Assembly (NCBI GenBank): GCA_038254365.1 | Contig: JBBSGI010000001.1 | Coordinates: 1-64,000 of the forward strand | Direction: 5' to 3' | DNA from: JAWWPG01 sp038254365 | GTDB taxonomy: Bacteria > Actinomycetota > Actinomycetes > Propionibacteriales > Nocardioidaceae | Length of the DNA stretch: 64,000 nucleotides | In this document: positions 24,776 through 34,467 of the stretch, piece by piece | Numbering within the stretch: the stretch's first letter is position 1 | Layout: the number at the start of each line of letters is the position of its first letter | Notes under the pieces: generated by a model | Seen by the model: the letters and a program-made list of their open reading frames with translations, nothing else | Database searches by the model: none | Told to the model about the DNA's origin: nothing | Translations under genes and position numbers: made by a program

Positions 24776-25927
24776 GTGAGCTCGGACGAACCTGACCCGA
24801 CGTACGACGTCGAGTTCCGCTCGGTCACGAAGCGCTTCGGGGCCCTCACGGCGGTGGACGGGATCTCGCTGCGGGTCCGCCAGGGCGAGTTCCTCTCCCT
24901 GCTAGGTCCCTCCGGCTGCGGCAAGACGACCTCGCTGCGGATGATCGCCGGCTTCGAGCAGCCCGATGCGGGCGAGATCCTCATCGGCGGGACGGATGCG
25001 GTAGGGACGCCGCCGTACCGCCGCAACGTCAACACGGTCTTCCAGCAGTACGCCCTGTTTCCCCATATGACGATCCTCGACAACGTCGCCTACGGGCTGA
25101 AGCAGCGCCGGGTGAGCAGGTCGGAACGCTATGCCCAGGCCCGGGAGGCGCTCGAGCTCGTGCAGCTGACCGGCCGCGACAAGGACCGCCCCTCGATGCT
25201 GTCGGGCGGGCAGCAGCAGCGGGTGGCGCTGGCCCGGGCCCTGGTCAACCACCCCCGGGTGCTGTTGCTGGACGAGCCGCTCGGGGCGCTCGACCTCAAG
25301 CTCCGTAAGGAGATGCAGATCGAGCTGACCCGGATCCAGCAGCAGGTGGGCGTCACGTTCATCTACGTGACGCACGACCAGGGCGAGGCGCTGTCGATGT
25401 CTGACCGCATCGCCGTCATGTCCGAGGGCGTCATCCAGCAGCTCGACACGCCCGCAGAGATCTATGACCGCCCGCTTACCCCGTTCGTGGCGGACTTCAT
25501 CGGCGAGATGAACTTCCTCGAGGGCGACGTGACCGAGGCATCGGATGGCGAGTTCACGCTGGTCACCGTCTCGGGCGTCGTCGTCCGAGGGCGAGGCAGC
25601 GCGACCAACGGGCGCAACGCCCGGGTGGGGATCCGACCGGCCCGGCTGCGCATCGTACCCGGGCCGGTGGACGGCACACCCAACACCGCACAGGGCAGGA
25701 TCGTCACCAAGATGTATCTCGGGGACGAGGTGCAGGTCGTCGCCGAGCTCGACGGCGGAGACCGGATGCTCATCCGTGAGCAGCGGGCCGGCACGGACGC
25801 ATCGCACGATGCGATACGTCCCGGCGACCCCGTCACGATCCAGTGGGACCAGACAGCCCCGGTCCTGCTGGCCGACTCTCCCCCCTCTACCGCCGCGAAA
25901 GGGAAACTCCATGAAGAACAAGCGTGA
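24776..25927 (+). CDS. potA: Spermidine/putrescine ABC transporter ATP-binding protein
   Basis: 383 residues. Walker A GPSGCGKTTS near 44, Q-loop FQQYALFPHM, signature LSGGQQQRVALARAL near 143, Walker B VLLLDEPLGALD, H-loop YVTHDQGEAL, and a C-terminal TOBE domain. It energises polyamine (or similar cation) import. The GTG 24776 start has GGGAGG upstream. It overlaps the solute-binding gene by 17 bp. First gene of the operon potA-potD-potB-potC. Confidence 0.93.
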   Translation: MSSDEPDPTYDVEFRSVTKRFGALTAVDGISLRVRQGEFLSLLGPSGCGKTTSLRMIAGFEQPDAGEILIGGTDAVGTPPYRRNVNTVFQQYALFPHMTILDNVAYGLKQRRVSRSERYAQAREALELVQLTGRDKDRPSMLSGGQQQRVALARALVNHPRVLLLDEPLGALDLKLRKEMQIELTRIQQQVGVTFIYVTHDQGEALSMSDRIAVMSEGVIQQLDTPAEIYDRPLTPFVADFIGEMNFLEGDVTEASDGEFTLVTVSGVVVRGRGSATNGRNARVGIRPARLRIVPGPVDGTPNTAQGRIVTKMYLGDEVQVVAELDGGDRMLIREQRAGTDASHDAIRPGDPVTIQWDQTAPVLLADSPPSTAAKGKLHEEQA

Positions 25928-27140
25928 CCACCTGAACATCCTCGCCCCCGCGGGGACCAAGCCGAAGATGGACGAGCTGCACCGTTTGGTCGAACGAGCG
26001 GCGGGTCACCGGATCTCCCGGCGGGAGGCAATCGGGCTCGGGGGGCTGCTCCTCCTCACCGCGGCCTGCGGTGGCACCACGACCTCCTCCGGTGACGGCC
26101 CGAAGACGTCGACTGACCCGCTGACCGGAAAACCGATGGAGGGCCACCTGGAGATCTTCAACTGGTCCGAGTACGACGATCCCTCGACGTACAAGGGGTT
26201 CATGGCCCTGCCCGCCGCGGCGAAGGCCGGTCTCAAGATCCACGAGACCTACTACTCGTCAAACGACGAGCTGCTGGCCAAGATCAACGCGGGAGGCACG
26301 AACTTCGACATCATCGCGCCCAGTCAGAACGCGGTCGCGCAGCTCATCGAAGAAGGCAAGCTGCTCGCAATGGACCCGGCGCTATTGCCGAACCTCAAGA
26401 ACCTCGATCCCAAGTTCCGCAAGCCGTCGTACGACCCGACAGGTCAGTACCACGTCATCAAGGACTACGGGATCACGATGATCTTCTACAACAACACGAT
26501 CGTGACCGAGCGCCCCACGACCATGCTCGAGTTCTACAAGCTGCTCCCCAAGTACGTCGACCAGGGCCGGACGAACCTCCTCGACGGAGCCGAGGAGATC
26601 GTGCCACTCGCGCTGATGGCACTTGGTCTGGACCCCAACACCAACAGCGAGGACGACTTCTCGCACGTGACCGACTTCTTGATGTCGATCCGAAAGGGGG
26701 TCACCACGATCACATCTGCGTCTTACATCGACGACGCGATCGCGGGCAAGATCGTGCTCAGCCAGGGCTGGAATGGCGACGTCCGCCGCATCGTCCAGGG
26801 GCGCAAGGAGCAGGGCGACATCACCGCCGTGTTGCTCCATGGGGCGTCGGAGATCTGGGCCGACAACTGGTGCATCCCCGATAACGCGCCCGACCCGGTC
26901 GCGGCACACGCTTGGATCAACTACCTGCTGCAACCTGACGTTGCGGTGACCGAGATGGAGTACCACAACTACCCCATCCCCATCCCGAATGCGCTCTCGG
27001 AGTTGCCGACCCCGCTCGGCAACGACCCGCTCTTCAACGTCCCCAAGAGCTATTCGGACAACTACAAGTACATCCTCAACGTGAGCCCGGAGGTCGTGCA
27101 GAAGCGCACACAGATCTACACGCAGTTCCGCGCCGGCTGA
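25911..27140 (+). CDS. potD: Polyamine ABC transporter solute-binding lipoprotein
   Basis: 409 residues. The N terminus has a cytoplasmic stretch, then a twin-arginine-like SRREAIG, hydrophobic core and lipobox LLTAAC, so it is probably an exported lipoprotein, possibly via Tat. The mature part has the PotD-type HLEIFNWSEYDDPSTY, GTNFDIIAPSQNAVAQLIEE and ILSQGWNGD-like ligand-site residues. ATG 25911 lies inside the end of potA. It shares one base with potB (TGATG). Confidence 0.92.
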   Translation: MKNKRDHLNILAPAGTKPKMDELHRLVERAAGHRISRREAIGLGGLLLLTAACGGTTTSSGDGPKTSTDPLTGKPMEGHLEIFNWSEYDDPSTYKGFMALPAAAKAGLKIHETYYSSNDELLAKINAGGTNFDIIAPSQNAVAQLIEEGKLLAMDPALLPNLKNLDPKFRKPSYDPTGQYHVIKDYGITMIFYNNTIVTERPTTMLEFYKLLPKYVDQGRTNLLDGAEEIVPLALMALGLDPNTNSEDDFSHVTDFLMSIRKGVTTITSASYIDDAIAGKIVLSQGWNGDVRRIVQGRKEQGDITAVLLHGASEIWADNWCIPDNAPDPVAAHAWINYLLQPDVAVTEMEYHNYPIPIPNALSELPTPLGNDPLFNVPKSYSDNYKYILNVSPEVVQKRTQIYTQFRAG

Positions 27141-28012
27141 TGGCTGACGCGGGAGGTGCGGTGCAAGGGCGGCCGCGGAAGCGCCGGTCGTTCAACCCTC
27201 ACTACCCGGTCTGGCTGACCTCCCCATCGCTGCTGTACTACGCGATCTTCTTCCTGGGTCCGTTGTCGATCCTGGTGGCCTTCTCGCTCGCGACCCAGAC
27301 CGGGTTCAACGCGATCACCTACGGATTCGACACCAGCCAGTACCACCTGGTGACGGGCTCGGTCTACCTCAACATCTTCGTCCGCACGCTGGCCATGGCG
27401 GCGATCGGCTCCGTGCTCACCATGGTCGTCGGATATCCCATCGCCTACTGGATGGCGAGGTACCTCTCGACGTACAAAATGCTGGCACTCCTGCTCGTGC
27501 TCGTGCCCTTCTGGACGTCGTTCCTGATCCGGACGTATGCGCTGAAGATCATCCTGGACTCCCACGGCTACCTGGCCCGGTACCTCGGCATCGACATCCT
27601 GTACACGAAGTACGCCGTCGCGGTCGGCCTGGTCTACAACTACCTGCCGCTCTTCATTATCCCGGTCTTCGCGTCGCTGGAGCGGATGGACTGGTCGCTC
27701 ATCGAGGCGGCGACCGACCTGGGGGCGAATCCCTTCAGCGCGTTCCGGCAGATCACCTTGCGGCTGACCCTGCCGGGCATCGTCACCGGAGCACTCCTGG
27801 TGTTCATCCCGATGTCCGGCGAGTACATCATCCCCAACATCCTCAGCGGAGGTAAGTACGAGTTCGTGGGGAACGTCATCGGCGACCAGTTCGCGTCCGC
27901 GCAGAACCAGCCCTTCGGCTCGGCCCTGTCGATCAGCCTGATGGCCGCCCTGTCCGTGTTCGTTGCCGTCTATATCCTCTTCGCGACCAAAGAGGAGCGC
28001 TTCGGTGCCTAG
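27140..28012 (+). CDS. potB: Polyamine ABC transporter permease PotB-type
   Basis: 290 residues with six transmembrane helices. The EAA loop IEAATDLGANPFSAFRQITL contacts the ATPase. It begins one base inside the potD stop, and the potC start lies within its last codons, so all four subunits are coupled. The family imports spermidine or putrescine; actual substrate is inferred from family only. Confidence 0.92.
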   Translation: MADAGGAVQGRPRKRRSFNPHYPVWLTSPSLLYYAIFFLGPLSILVAFSLATQTGFNAITYGFDTSQYHLVTGSVYLNIFVRTLAMAAIGSVLTMVVGYPIAYWMARYLSTYKMLALLLVLVPFWTSFLIRTYALKIILDSHGYLARYLGIDILYTKYAVAVGLVYNYLPLFIIPVFASLERMDWSLIEAATDLGANPFSAFRQITLRLTLPGIVTGALLVFIPMSGEYIIPNILSGGKYEFVGNVIGDQFASAQNQPFGSALSISLMAALSVFVAVYILFATKEERFGA

Positions 28013-28928
28013 AGTCATCACAGCCAAACGCGGCTTCACCGCCTGGGCGGCGTGCGTCTTCCTCCTCCTGTACCTACCGATCGCCGTGATGGTGCTCTTC
28101 GCGTTCAACAAGCCGTCGTCCGGGGCACTCGCGGCCTTCCACGGCTCGAACCCCTGCGACATCCCCCCGACCCAGCTGGGCAACCTGACCGTATGGAACG
28201 GCTTCACGACGTGCTGGTTCGAAGCCGGGCTGCACGACCCCACCTACATCCCGGCGATCATGACCAGCATCAAGATCGCCGCAGCCGCAGCCATCATCTC
28301 GACGGTGCTCGGCTTGTGCGCCGCTCTCGCGCTCGCCAGGATGAACAAGGTCTTGCGGGTGCCCTTCGACACGATCGTGTACCTGACCCTCGTGGTCCCC
28401 GAGATTGTCATCGCGGTCGCCTCGCTGATCTTCTTCGTCCAGCTACCGCACTACATCCCCTTCTTCCCACCGCTGGGCTCGTGGACGGTGCTGCTCGGTC
28501 AGATCGTGTTCAACGCCTCCCTGTCGATGCTGATCATCCGGGCCCGCTTCGTTGGGATGGGTGACACGCTCGAGGAGGCGTCGTACGACCTCGGGTCGGG
28601 CCGGCTGTCCACCTTCCGTCAGATCACCCTTCCCCGGCTGCTGCCCGCGATCATCGCGTCCGCGCTGCTGTCCTTCACCTTCTCGTTCGACGACTACGTG
28701 CTACCCGCGTTCACCAACGGCACCACGAACACCTGGCCGATCGTGCTCTACTCCGCCGTGCGATTCGGGATCACTCCGGCGGTCAACGCCCTGGCCACGA
28801 TCATGCTGCTAATCACCATCGTGATCATCGTCATCACCGGCCTCGTGCTCCGCCGGTCACGAGTTCAGTCCGGGATCCCCGCCCAGACTCAGCCTCGCGG
28901 ACTGGGCGCATCGCTCGGCTTGGGCTGA
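28005..28928 (+). CDS. potC: Polyamine ABC transporter permease PotC-type
   Basis: 307 residues with six membrane helices and EAA loop LEEASYDLGSGRLSTFRQIT. GTG 28005 is chosen because GAGGAG lies about 8 nt upstream and the product starts with the proper short cytoplasmic segment; it overlaps potB by 8 bp. The C-terminal tail is a short Arg/Ser/Gln-rich extension. The operon ends here. Confidence 0.9.
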   Translation: MPRVITAKRGFTAWAACVFLLLYLPIAVMVLFAFNKPSSGALAAFHGSNPCDIPPTQLGNLTVWNGFTTCWFEAGLHDPTYIPAIMTSIKIAAAAAIISTVLGLCAALALARMNKVLRVPFDTIVYLTLVVPEIVIAVASLIFFVQLPHYIPFFPPLGSWTVLLGQIVFNASLSMLIIRARFVGMGDTLEEASYDLGSGRLSTFRQITLPRLLPAIIASALLSFTFSFDDYVLPAFTNGTTNTWPIVLYSAVRFGITPAVNALATIMLLITIVIIVITGLVLRRSRVQSGIPAQTQPRGLGASLGLG

Positions 28929-29018
28929 CAGGTCGCCGACTCCCTGACCCTTTGAGATTCGAAAAGTCCGCTTTGGGTACGGGCCCCGGGTACAGTCCGC
29001 CAAGTCCAAGAGAATTCC

Positions 29019-29430
29019 GTGGCCGAGGAGATGTACGTCTACCCCGCGATGAAGAAGCACCTGCCAGACGGCGAGCAGGCCGTCGAGCACGACATGCAGG
29101 AGCACAAGACCCCTGGAGAAGACGATGAAGGAGCTGGAGGGGGTTGACGCGGGGGAAGCGCGCTTCGAGGAGCTTCTGCGCGAGCTCGAGGCCACCCTGC
29201 GCGACCACATCGATGACGAAGAAGCCGACCAGTTCCCGCAGCTACGCGCCCGAATCCCGCATGACGAACTGGTGCAGATGGCCGGCAAGGTCGAGACTGC
29301 TAAGAAGATGGCCCCGACCCGACCGCATCCGTCGGCCCCCAACGCGGAGCTCTTCCACAAGCTGGTCGGCCCCGGAGTGGGTCTCGTCGACCGCCTTAGG
29401 GACAAGCTGACGGGTCGGTCGACCGGCTAG
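29019..29430 (+). pseudogene. Hemerythrin-like (HHE) protein, 5'-truncated and frameshifted
   Basis: From about GTG 29019 the sequence reads VAEEMYVYPAMKKHLPDGEQ and VEHDMQEHK, the second half of a hemerythrin iron site. A run of four C at about 29111-29114 then shifts the frame; with three Cs it continues LEKTMKELEGVDAG and DHIDDEEADQFPQLR to TAG 29430. The first helix with its His ligand is missing upstream. ATG 29125 can still give a 101-residue fragment. The stop abuts that of the convergent glnQ-like gene. Confidence 0.75.
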
Positions 29431-30174
29431 CTACAAGCGACCCGACTTTACGACGCGGCTCAAGAACTGCTGGGTGCGCTCCTCTCGCGGCTCCTCGAAG
29501 ATCTGCTCAGCCGAACCGTGCTCGAGGATCGAGCCGTCGTCGAGGAAGCACACCTGGCTGGCAACCTCCTTGGCGAAGCCCATCTCGTGGGTGGCCAAGA
29601 GCATGGTCAGACCGCCGCCGGCGAGCTCACGGACGATCTCGAGCACGTCACCCACCAGCTCTGGATCGAGGGCGGCGGTGATTTCGTCGAGCAGCATCAC
29701 CCGCGGCTGCATCGCCAGCGCCCGCACGATCGCTACTCGCTGCTGCTGGCCACCGGAGAGGCTGTCGGGATAGGCCTTCGCCTTCTCTGCCATGCCAACC
29801 GACTCCAGCAGCTGCATGCCGCGCTGACGCGCCTCATCCTTCGAGATGCCGCCCACCCGGGTCGGCGCAAGGGTGATGTTCTGCATCACGGACATGTGGG
29901 GAAACAGGTTGTAGCTCTGGAAGACGATGCCCACATCGCGGCGTAGCGCGTTGAGATCAACGCCCGCACCGGTGACGGTGTCGCCCTCGATCCGGATCTC
30001 ACCGGAGTTGATCTCCTCCAACGCGTTCACGCACCGCAGGAGAGTGGACTTGCCGGAGCCGGATGCGCCGATCAGGCAGACCACCTCATGCCGTTCGACA
30101 TTAACGGAGACACCCTTCAACACCTCGTTGTGCCCGAAGGACTTATGCACTCCGTCAATTTCGAGAAACGCCAC
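29431..30174 (-). CDS. glnQ: Polar amino-acid ABC transporter ATP-binding protein
   Basis: 247 residues, cytosolic. Walker A GASGSGKSTL near 36, Q-loop FQSYNLFPHMSV, signature LSGGQQQRVAIVRAL, Walker B VMLLDEITAALD, H-loop LATHEMGFAKEV. This is the PAAT/GlnQ class that powers uptake of glutamine, glutamate or basic amino acids. Last gene of a three-gene minus-strand operon, 2 bp after the permease. Confidence 0.92.
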   Translation of the reverse strand: MAFLEIDGVHKSFGHNEVLKGVSVNVERHEVVCLIGASGSGKSTLLRCVNALEEINSGEIRIEGDTVTGAGVDLNALRRDVGIVFQSYNLFPHMSVMQNITLAPTRVGGISKDEARQRGMQLLESVGMAEKAKAYPDSLSGGQQQRVAIVRALAMQPRVMLLDEITAALDPELVGDVLEIVRELAGGGLTMLLATHEMGFAKEVASQVCFLDDGSILEHGSAEQIFEEPREERTQQFLSRVVKSGRL

Positions 30175-30176
30175 GG

Positions 30177-31274
30177 CTAGCCCCCCGCCCGTCGAGAGGC
30201 GTCACGGTGAATCAGGTAGTCGACGAAGCGTGCCTGCGGGATCGTGATCGCGACGAACAGTAGAGCCGACACCAGAATCGGTGAGAGATTGAAGAGCTGC
30301 GCCTGCCAGAGTTTCGCGTTTTCCAACGTCTCGGCCACGCCAATGGTGAATAGCAGAGCCGTGTCCTTCTGCAGGCCGATGAAGTCGTTCAGCAAGGGCG
30401 GTATAACACGTCGTACCGCCTGCGGCACCAGCACGGTGCGCAGGGTCTGGGCGTAGCTGAGGCCAAGCGAGCGCGCGGCCGCGCCCTGGCTTGGATGGAT
30501 GGACGAGAGCCCAGCCCGGTAGACCTCGGACACGTAGGCCGTGTAGGTCAGGGTGAGCGCGATGATGCCGAGCCAGGCTAGAGGGAACTTCTGGAACTCT
30601 CTGACGCCTGTCAGTGGCAGTCCGAAGCCGACGAGAAGGATCACGATGATGGCGGGGACACCACGGAACACGTCGGCATAGACCACGGCGATCGCCCGCA
30701 GCGGCGCGCCTGCGCGTCCCGGCAGCATGCGCACGATCGCCAACAGGAGCCCGAGGATCAGCACGAAGATCTCGGCAACCGCGGCCACCCAGATGTTGGT
30801 CCAAAACCCCTGCAACACCTCGCGGAACGACTGGCGCATGGGACTCAACGCGAAGAACGTGCTGGCGACGCCGCCGTGATTGGCCAGGCCGAACAGCAGC
30901 ACTCCGGCGATGACGAGCACCGCGGACGCGTATCCCATTGATACCAGTGCGTCCTCACGGCCACGCGCACTGACGCGACGGGCCGCCACAAGTTGATCCT
31001 GGCGCAGAAGGACGGCGCGCTTCCGGCCGGCCGGGAACGCCCGCAACGCCGGCCACCAGGCGACGAGACTGCCCAGGACCAGCACCGCGCCGACCGTGGT
31101 CGACACGACGCCAGCATGGTTGTAGTCGCGCAAGGATCGGGCCGCTGCCAACATGGCAAGCGTCCCGACGACCGCCGAGGCGAGTCCGAGGGCCGCGAGG
31201 CCAGTCACCGGGCGAGGAGGGCTCGGCGACGGGCCGAACTGAAGCTCCTCGTTGACGAGGGCCGAGGCGCTCAT
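30177..31274 (-). CDS. Polar amino-acid ABC permease with an extended N terminus
   Basis: 365 residues. The C-terminal 220 form a normal HisM-type permease (IWVAAVAEIFVLILGLLLAI, EAA loop SIHPSQGAAARSLGLSYAQT). The first 140 residues add extra hydrophobic segments (GLAALGLASAVVGTLAMLAA; VVSTTVGAVLVLGSLVAWWP; YASAVLVIAGVLLFGLA) before a long basic loop. Such extensions occur in a subset of actinobacterial glutamate-type permeases. It lies 10 bp after the binding-protein gene. Confidence 0.88.
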   Translation of the reverse strand: MSASALVNEELQFGPSPSPPRPVTGLAALGLASAVVGTLAMLAAARSLRDYNHAGVVSTTVGAVLVLGSLVAWWPALRAFPAGRKRAVLLRQDQLVAARRVSARGREDALVSMGYASAVLVIAGVLLFGLANHGGVASTFFALSPMRQSFREVLQGFWTNIWVAAVAEIFVLILGLLLAIVRMLPGRAGAPLRAIAVVYADVFRGVPAIIVILLVGFGLPLTGVREFQKFPLAWLGIIALTLTYTAYVSEVYRAGLSSIHPSQGAAARSLGLSYAQTLRTVLVPQAVRRVIPPLLNDFIGLQKDTALLFTIGVAETLENAKLWQAQLFNLSPILVSALLFVAITIPQARFVDYLIHRDASRRAGG

Positions 31275-31284
31275 CCTTCGTGGA

Positions 31285-32163
31285 CTACTTGATCGTCCAA
31301 ACCGGCACCGACGACGGGTCGCCGCCGAAGGCCGGCCCGAGGTAGCTCTTGGAGAGCTGGTCCAGCGTGCCGTCGCTCAGCATGGTGGCGATTCCCTGAT
31401 TGAGAGCCCCCTCGTTGGCCGATCCTTGGGGGTAGATCGCGCCGTACTTCTCGCCGGTCTTGTACTGGCCCACGACCTCGAGCTTGCCGTCGGTCGCCTT
31501 TGCTTCCGCGAGCACGATGGCGGTGTCGAGGAAGTCGGCCTCGACCTGGCCCGAGAGCAGACCCTGGTAGAGGGTCTGGGAGTCGGGATAGATCTTGACT
31601 TTGCACTTCAGCTGGTCCTGGATGAACGGGACCGAGGTCGTACCGGAGTACGCCGCACAGCTCTTCGTCGAGATGTTGTCCTGGGTGACGTCGGAGCCCT
31701 TCTGAACCAGCACACCAATGTTGGAGTTGAAGTAGGGCTTGGAGAAGTCGACGACCTTGGCTCGTTCGGCGGTGATCGAGATCTCGGCGAGGGCGAGGTC
31801 GAAATCGCTGGTGTGACCCGCCACGAGCTGGTCGAACGACACGTTCTTCACCGTGACCGACGTCAGGCCGGCCATATTGGCCAGGTTGGCTGCCATGCAG
31901 TACTCGTAGCCGCTCTTGATGGATTCCGGCGTCGTGCCGTTCCACCAGCCCTGGGCCGGCAGGGTTGTCTCGACCGTGAGGGTGCCGGCCTTCACTGGCG
32001 TGAGCTTGATGCTGTTCACCTTGCTGGTGACGTTGCAGTCGCCGAAGCTGCCGGATCCGCCGCTGCCGGCGGGGGGCGAGGAGGAGCTGCCCGAGCCGCA
32101 CGCCGTCAGGGCCACAGTCAAGGCCAGTGCACTTGTCAGTCCCAGAGTGCGCTTGAGTTGCAT
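31285..32163 (-). CDS. Polar amino-acid ABC solute-binding lipoprotein
   Basis: 292 residues. Signal with lipobox (LALTVALTAC, Cys near 22), then a Gly/Ser linker and a periplasmic-binding-protein type 2 domain: FDLALAEISITAERAKVVDF, SKPYFNSNIGVLVQKGSD, EADFLDTAIVLAEAK. It binds the imported amino acid outside the membrane. ATG 32163 is chosen because the lipoprotein signal starts there. First gene of the operon. The tRNA-Arg upstream is on the same strand. Confidence 0.92.
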   Translation of the reverse strand: MQLKRTLGLTSALALTVALTACGSGSSSSPPAGSGGSGSFGDCNVTSKVNSIKLTPVKAGTLTVETTLPAQGWWNGTTPESIKSGYEYCMAANLANMAGLTSVTVKNVSFDQLVAGHTSDFDLALAEISITAERAKVVDFSKPYFNSNIGVLVQKGSDVTQDNISTKSCAAYSGTTSVPFIQDQLKCKVKIYPDSQTLYQGLLSGQVEADFLDTAIVLAEAKATDGKLEVVGQYKTGEKYGAIYPQGSANEGALNQGIATMLSDGTLDQLSKSYLGPAFGGDPSSVPVWTIK

Positions 32164-32273
32164 GTGGACAAGTCCTTCCGCTGGCAAAAAGACCAGATGG
32201 CCTATGGTCAGGTTGGTGCCCCGACGCCGTGGAGTCAAGAACATTCGCAGCTCGGCCCGAGACATCCTGCTGG

Positions 32274-32346
32274 CGCGCTCGGAGGGATTCGAACCCCCAA
32301 CCTTCTGATCCGTAGTCAGATGCTCTATCCGTTGAGCTACGAGCGC
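32274..32346 (-). tRNA. tRNA-Arg(ACG)
   Basis: 73 nt. Acceptor GCGCTCG pairs with CGAGCGC; discriminator G; D-arm TAGCTCAACGGATAGAGC; anticodon loop with ACG (plus-strand 32311-32313); T loop GTTCGAATC. A34 is the substrate of the tadA product encoded at 785-1267. No encoded CCA. Confidence 0.96.
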
Positions 32347-32623
32347 CGGGCACGCCGTCGTACCGGGAGCGGCGACGACGAAACCGGCAGTCTAGCGTGC
32401 GCTCCGAGAGGCAACGAGGCCACCACCCGCACGGCTGCCAGTGTCGCCGCTATGCTTGTGCGTTGCTTCACAAGTGTCGGTTCGCGGATGATACCCGCTC
32501 GGGCGTACCGTGTCGGGATCATCCACGAAGCAAGACCGTGGGCGACCTATATCCACATTTCCGCCCGAGACAGCGGCGGTGGTGCAGAACCACCACCCCG
32601 CGATGCGCGAGAGGGAACCTGGC

Positions 32624-34453
32624 ATGACCGCCGAAGCAGCGACCGCACCGCCCACGTCATCCGCACCGACCTCCCACGCCCGGCTGCTGGCTTGGGTCAA
32701 TGAGGTCGCCGAGCTCACCCAGCCCGACGACATCCACTGGTGTGACGGGTCGGACGAAGAGTGGCAGCGGCTGACGAGTGGACTGGTCAGCGCCGGCACC
32801 CTGGTCCAGCTCAACCCCGACATCAAGCCGAACTCGTTCTGGGGCGCCTCGGACCCCAGCGACGTGGCGAGGGTCGAGGACCGCACTTACATCTGCTCAA
32901 TCGAGCAGGCCGACGCCGGCCCGACCAACAACTGGATGGCACCGGCGCAGATGAAGGCCCTGATGACCGAGCTCTACCGCGGCTGCATGCGGGGCCGGAC
33001 GCTCTATGTCATCCCGTTCGTGATGGGGCACCTGGAGTCTGACTCACCGATGTTCGGTATCGAACTGACCGACTCGGCGTATGTCGTCACGTCGATGCGC
33101 ATCATGGCCCGCATGGGCACCAACGTGCTGCGCCGGATCGAGGAGCTCGACGCCGACTACGTGCCGTGCCTGCACTCCGTCGGCGCGCCCCTCGAGCCCG
33201 GGCAGCAGGACGTGCCGTGGCCGTGCAACGACACCAAGTACATCACCCAGTTCCCTGAGGAGCGGATGATCTGGAGCTTCGGCTCCGGGTACGGCGGCAA
33301 CGCCCTGCTGGGCAAGAAGTGCTACGCGCTTCGTATCGCTTCGGTGATGGCGCGCGACGAGGGCTGGCTGGCCGAGCACATGCTGATCCTGAAGCTGATC
33401 TCGCCCGAGAAGAAGACCTACTACATCGCCGCGGCATTCCCAAGCGCTTGCGGCAAGACCAACCTGGCGATGCTGGCGCCGAGCATCCCGGGCTGGAAGG
33501 TCGAGACGCTCGGCGACGACATCGCCTGGATGCGGGTCGGCGAGGACGGCCGGCTGTGGGCGGTCAACCCGGAATACGGCTTCTTCGGCGTCGCGCCGGG
33601 CACGAACCAGCAGACCAATCCCAACGCGATCCGCACGATCGACGTCGGCAACTCGATGTTCACCAACGTGGCTCTCACCGACGACGGTGACGTCTGGTGG
33701 GAGGGCATGGAGGGCGATCCGCAGCATCTGACGTCTTGGAAGAAGGAGTCGTGGACACCTGGCTCCGGCGAGCTGTCGAGCCACCCGAACAGCCGCTACT
33801 GCACGCCGATCAAGCAGTGCCCGATCCTCGCCCCCGAGTACGACGACCCAAGGGGCGTGCCGATCGACGCGATCTTCTTCGGCGGGCGGCGCAAGACCAC
33901 GATCCCGCTGGTGACCGAGGCTCGCGACTGGGTGCACGGCACGTTCATGGGGGCCACCCTCTCGTCGGAGACGACCGCGGCCGCCACCGGGGAAGTGGGC
34001 GTCGTACGGCGCGACCCGATGGCGATGCTGCCGTTCATCGGCTACCACGCGGGCGACTACTTCAACCACTGGATCAGCATGGGCAAACAGAACGACGCCG
34101 CCAAGCTGCCCAGGATCTTCTACGTCAACTGGTTCCGGCGCGACGACGACGGCGGGTTCCTCTGGCCGGGCTTCGGCGAGAACAGCCGGGTGCTCAAGTG
34201 GGCCATCGAGCGGATCGAGGGCAAGGCAGCCGCGGTCGAGACACCCATCGGCCATGTGCCGACCGTCGAGTCGCTCGACCTCGAGGGACTCGACATGTCG
34301 CGAGCAGTCGTCGAGGCGGCGCTCCGCGTCGACCCCGAGGAGTGGAAGCGGGAGCTACCGCAGATCACCGAGTGGTTCGAAAAGTTCGGCGACCATCTAC
34401 CGGCCGTGCTGTGGACCGAGCTCGACGGCTTGCGTGCTCGCCTGGAGGGCTGA
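32624..34453 (+). CDS. pckG: Phosphoenolpyruvate carboxykinase (GTP)
   Basis: 609 residues. It interconverts oxaloacetate + GTP and PEP + CO2 at the gluconeogenic entry. The P-loop with reactive cysteine is FPSACGKTNLAML near 273; metal-site ETLGDDIAWMR, substrate region RVEDRTYICS and PEYGFFGVAPGTN are all present. ATG 32624 has GAGGGA upstream. The 277-bp leader region contains hairpin GGTGGT-GCAGA-ACCACC (32578-32594), which may be regulatory. Confidence 0.96.
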   Translation: MTAEAATAPPTSSAPTSHARLLAWVNEVAELTQPDDIHWCDGSDEEWQRLTSGLVSAGTLVQLNPDIKPNSFWGASDPSDVARVEDRTYICSIEQADAGPTNNWMAPAQMKALMTELYRGCMRGRTLYVIPFVMGHLESDSPMFGIELTDSAYVVTSMRIMARMGTNVLRRIEELDADYVPCLHSVGAPLEPGQQDVPWPCNDTKYITQFPEERMIWSFGSGYGGNALLGKKCYALRIASVMARDEGWLAEHMLILKLISPEKKTYYIAAAFPSACGKTNLAMLAPSIPGWKVETLGDDIAWMRVGEDGRLWAVNPEYGFFGVAPGTNQQTNPNAIRTIDVGNSMFTNVALTDDGDVWWEGMEGDPQHLTSWKKESWTPGSGELSSHPNSRYCTPIKQCPILAPEYDDPRGVPIDAIFFGGRRKTTIPLVTEARDWVHGTFMGATLSSETTAAATGEVGVVRRDPMAMLPFIGYHAGDYFNHWISMGKQNDAAKLPRIFYVNWFRRDDDGGFLWPGFGENSRVLKWAIERIEGKAAAVETPIGHVPTVESLDLEGLDMSRAVVEAALRVDPEEWKRELPQITEWFEKFGDHLPAVLWTELDGLRARLEG

Positions 34454-34467
34454 CCTCCCAGCAAGAA

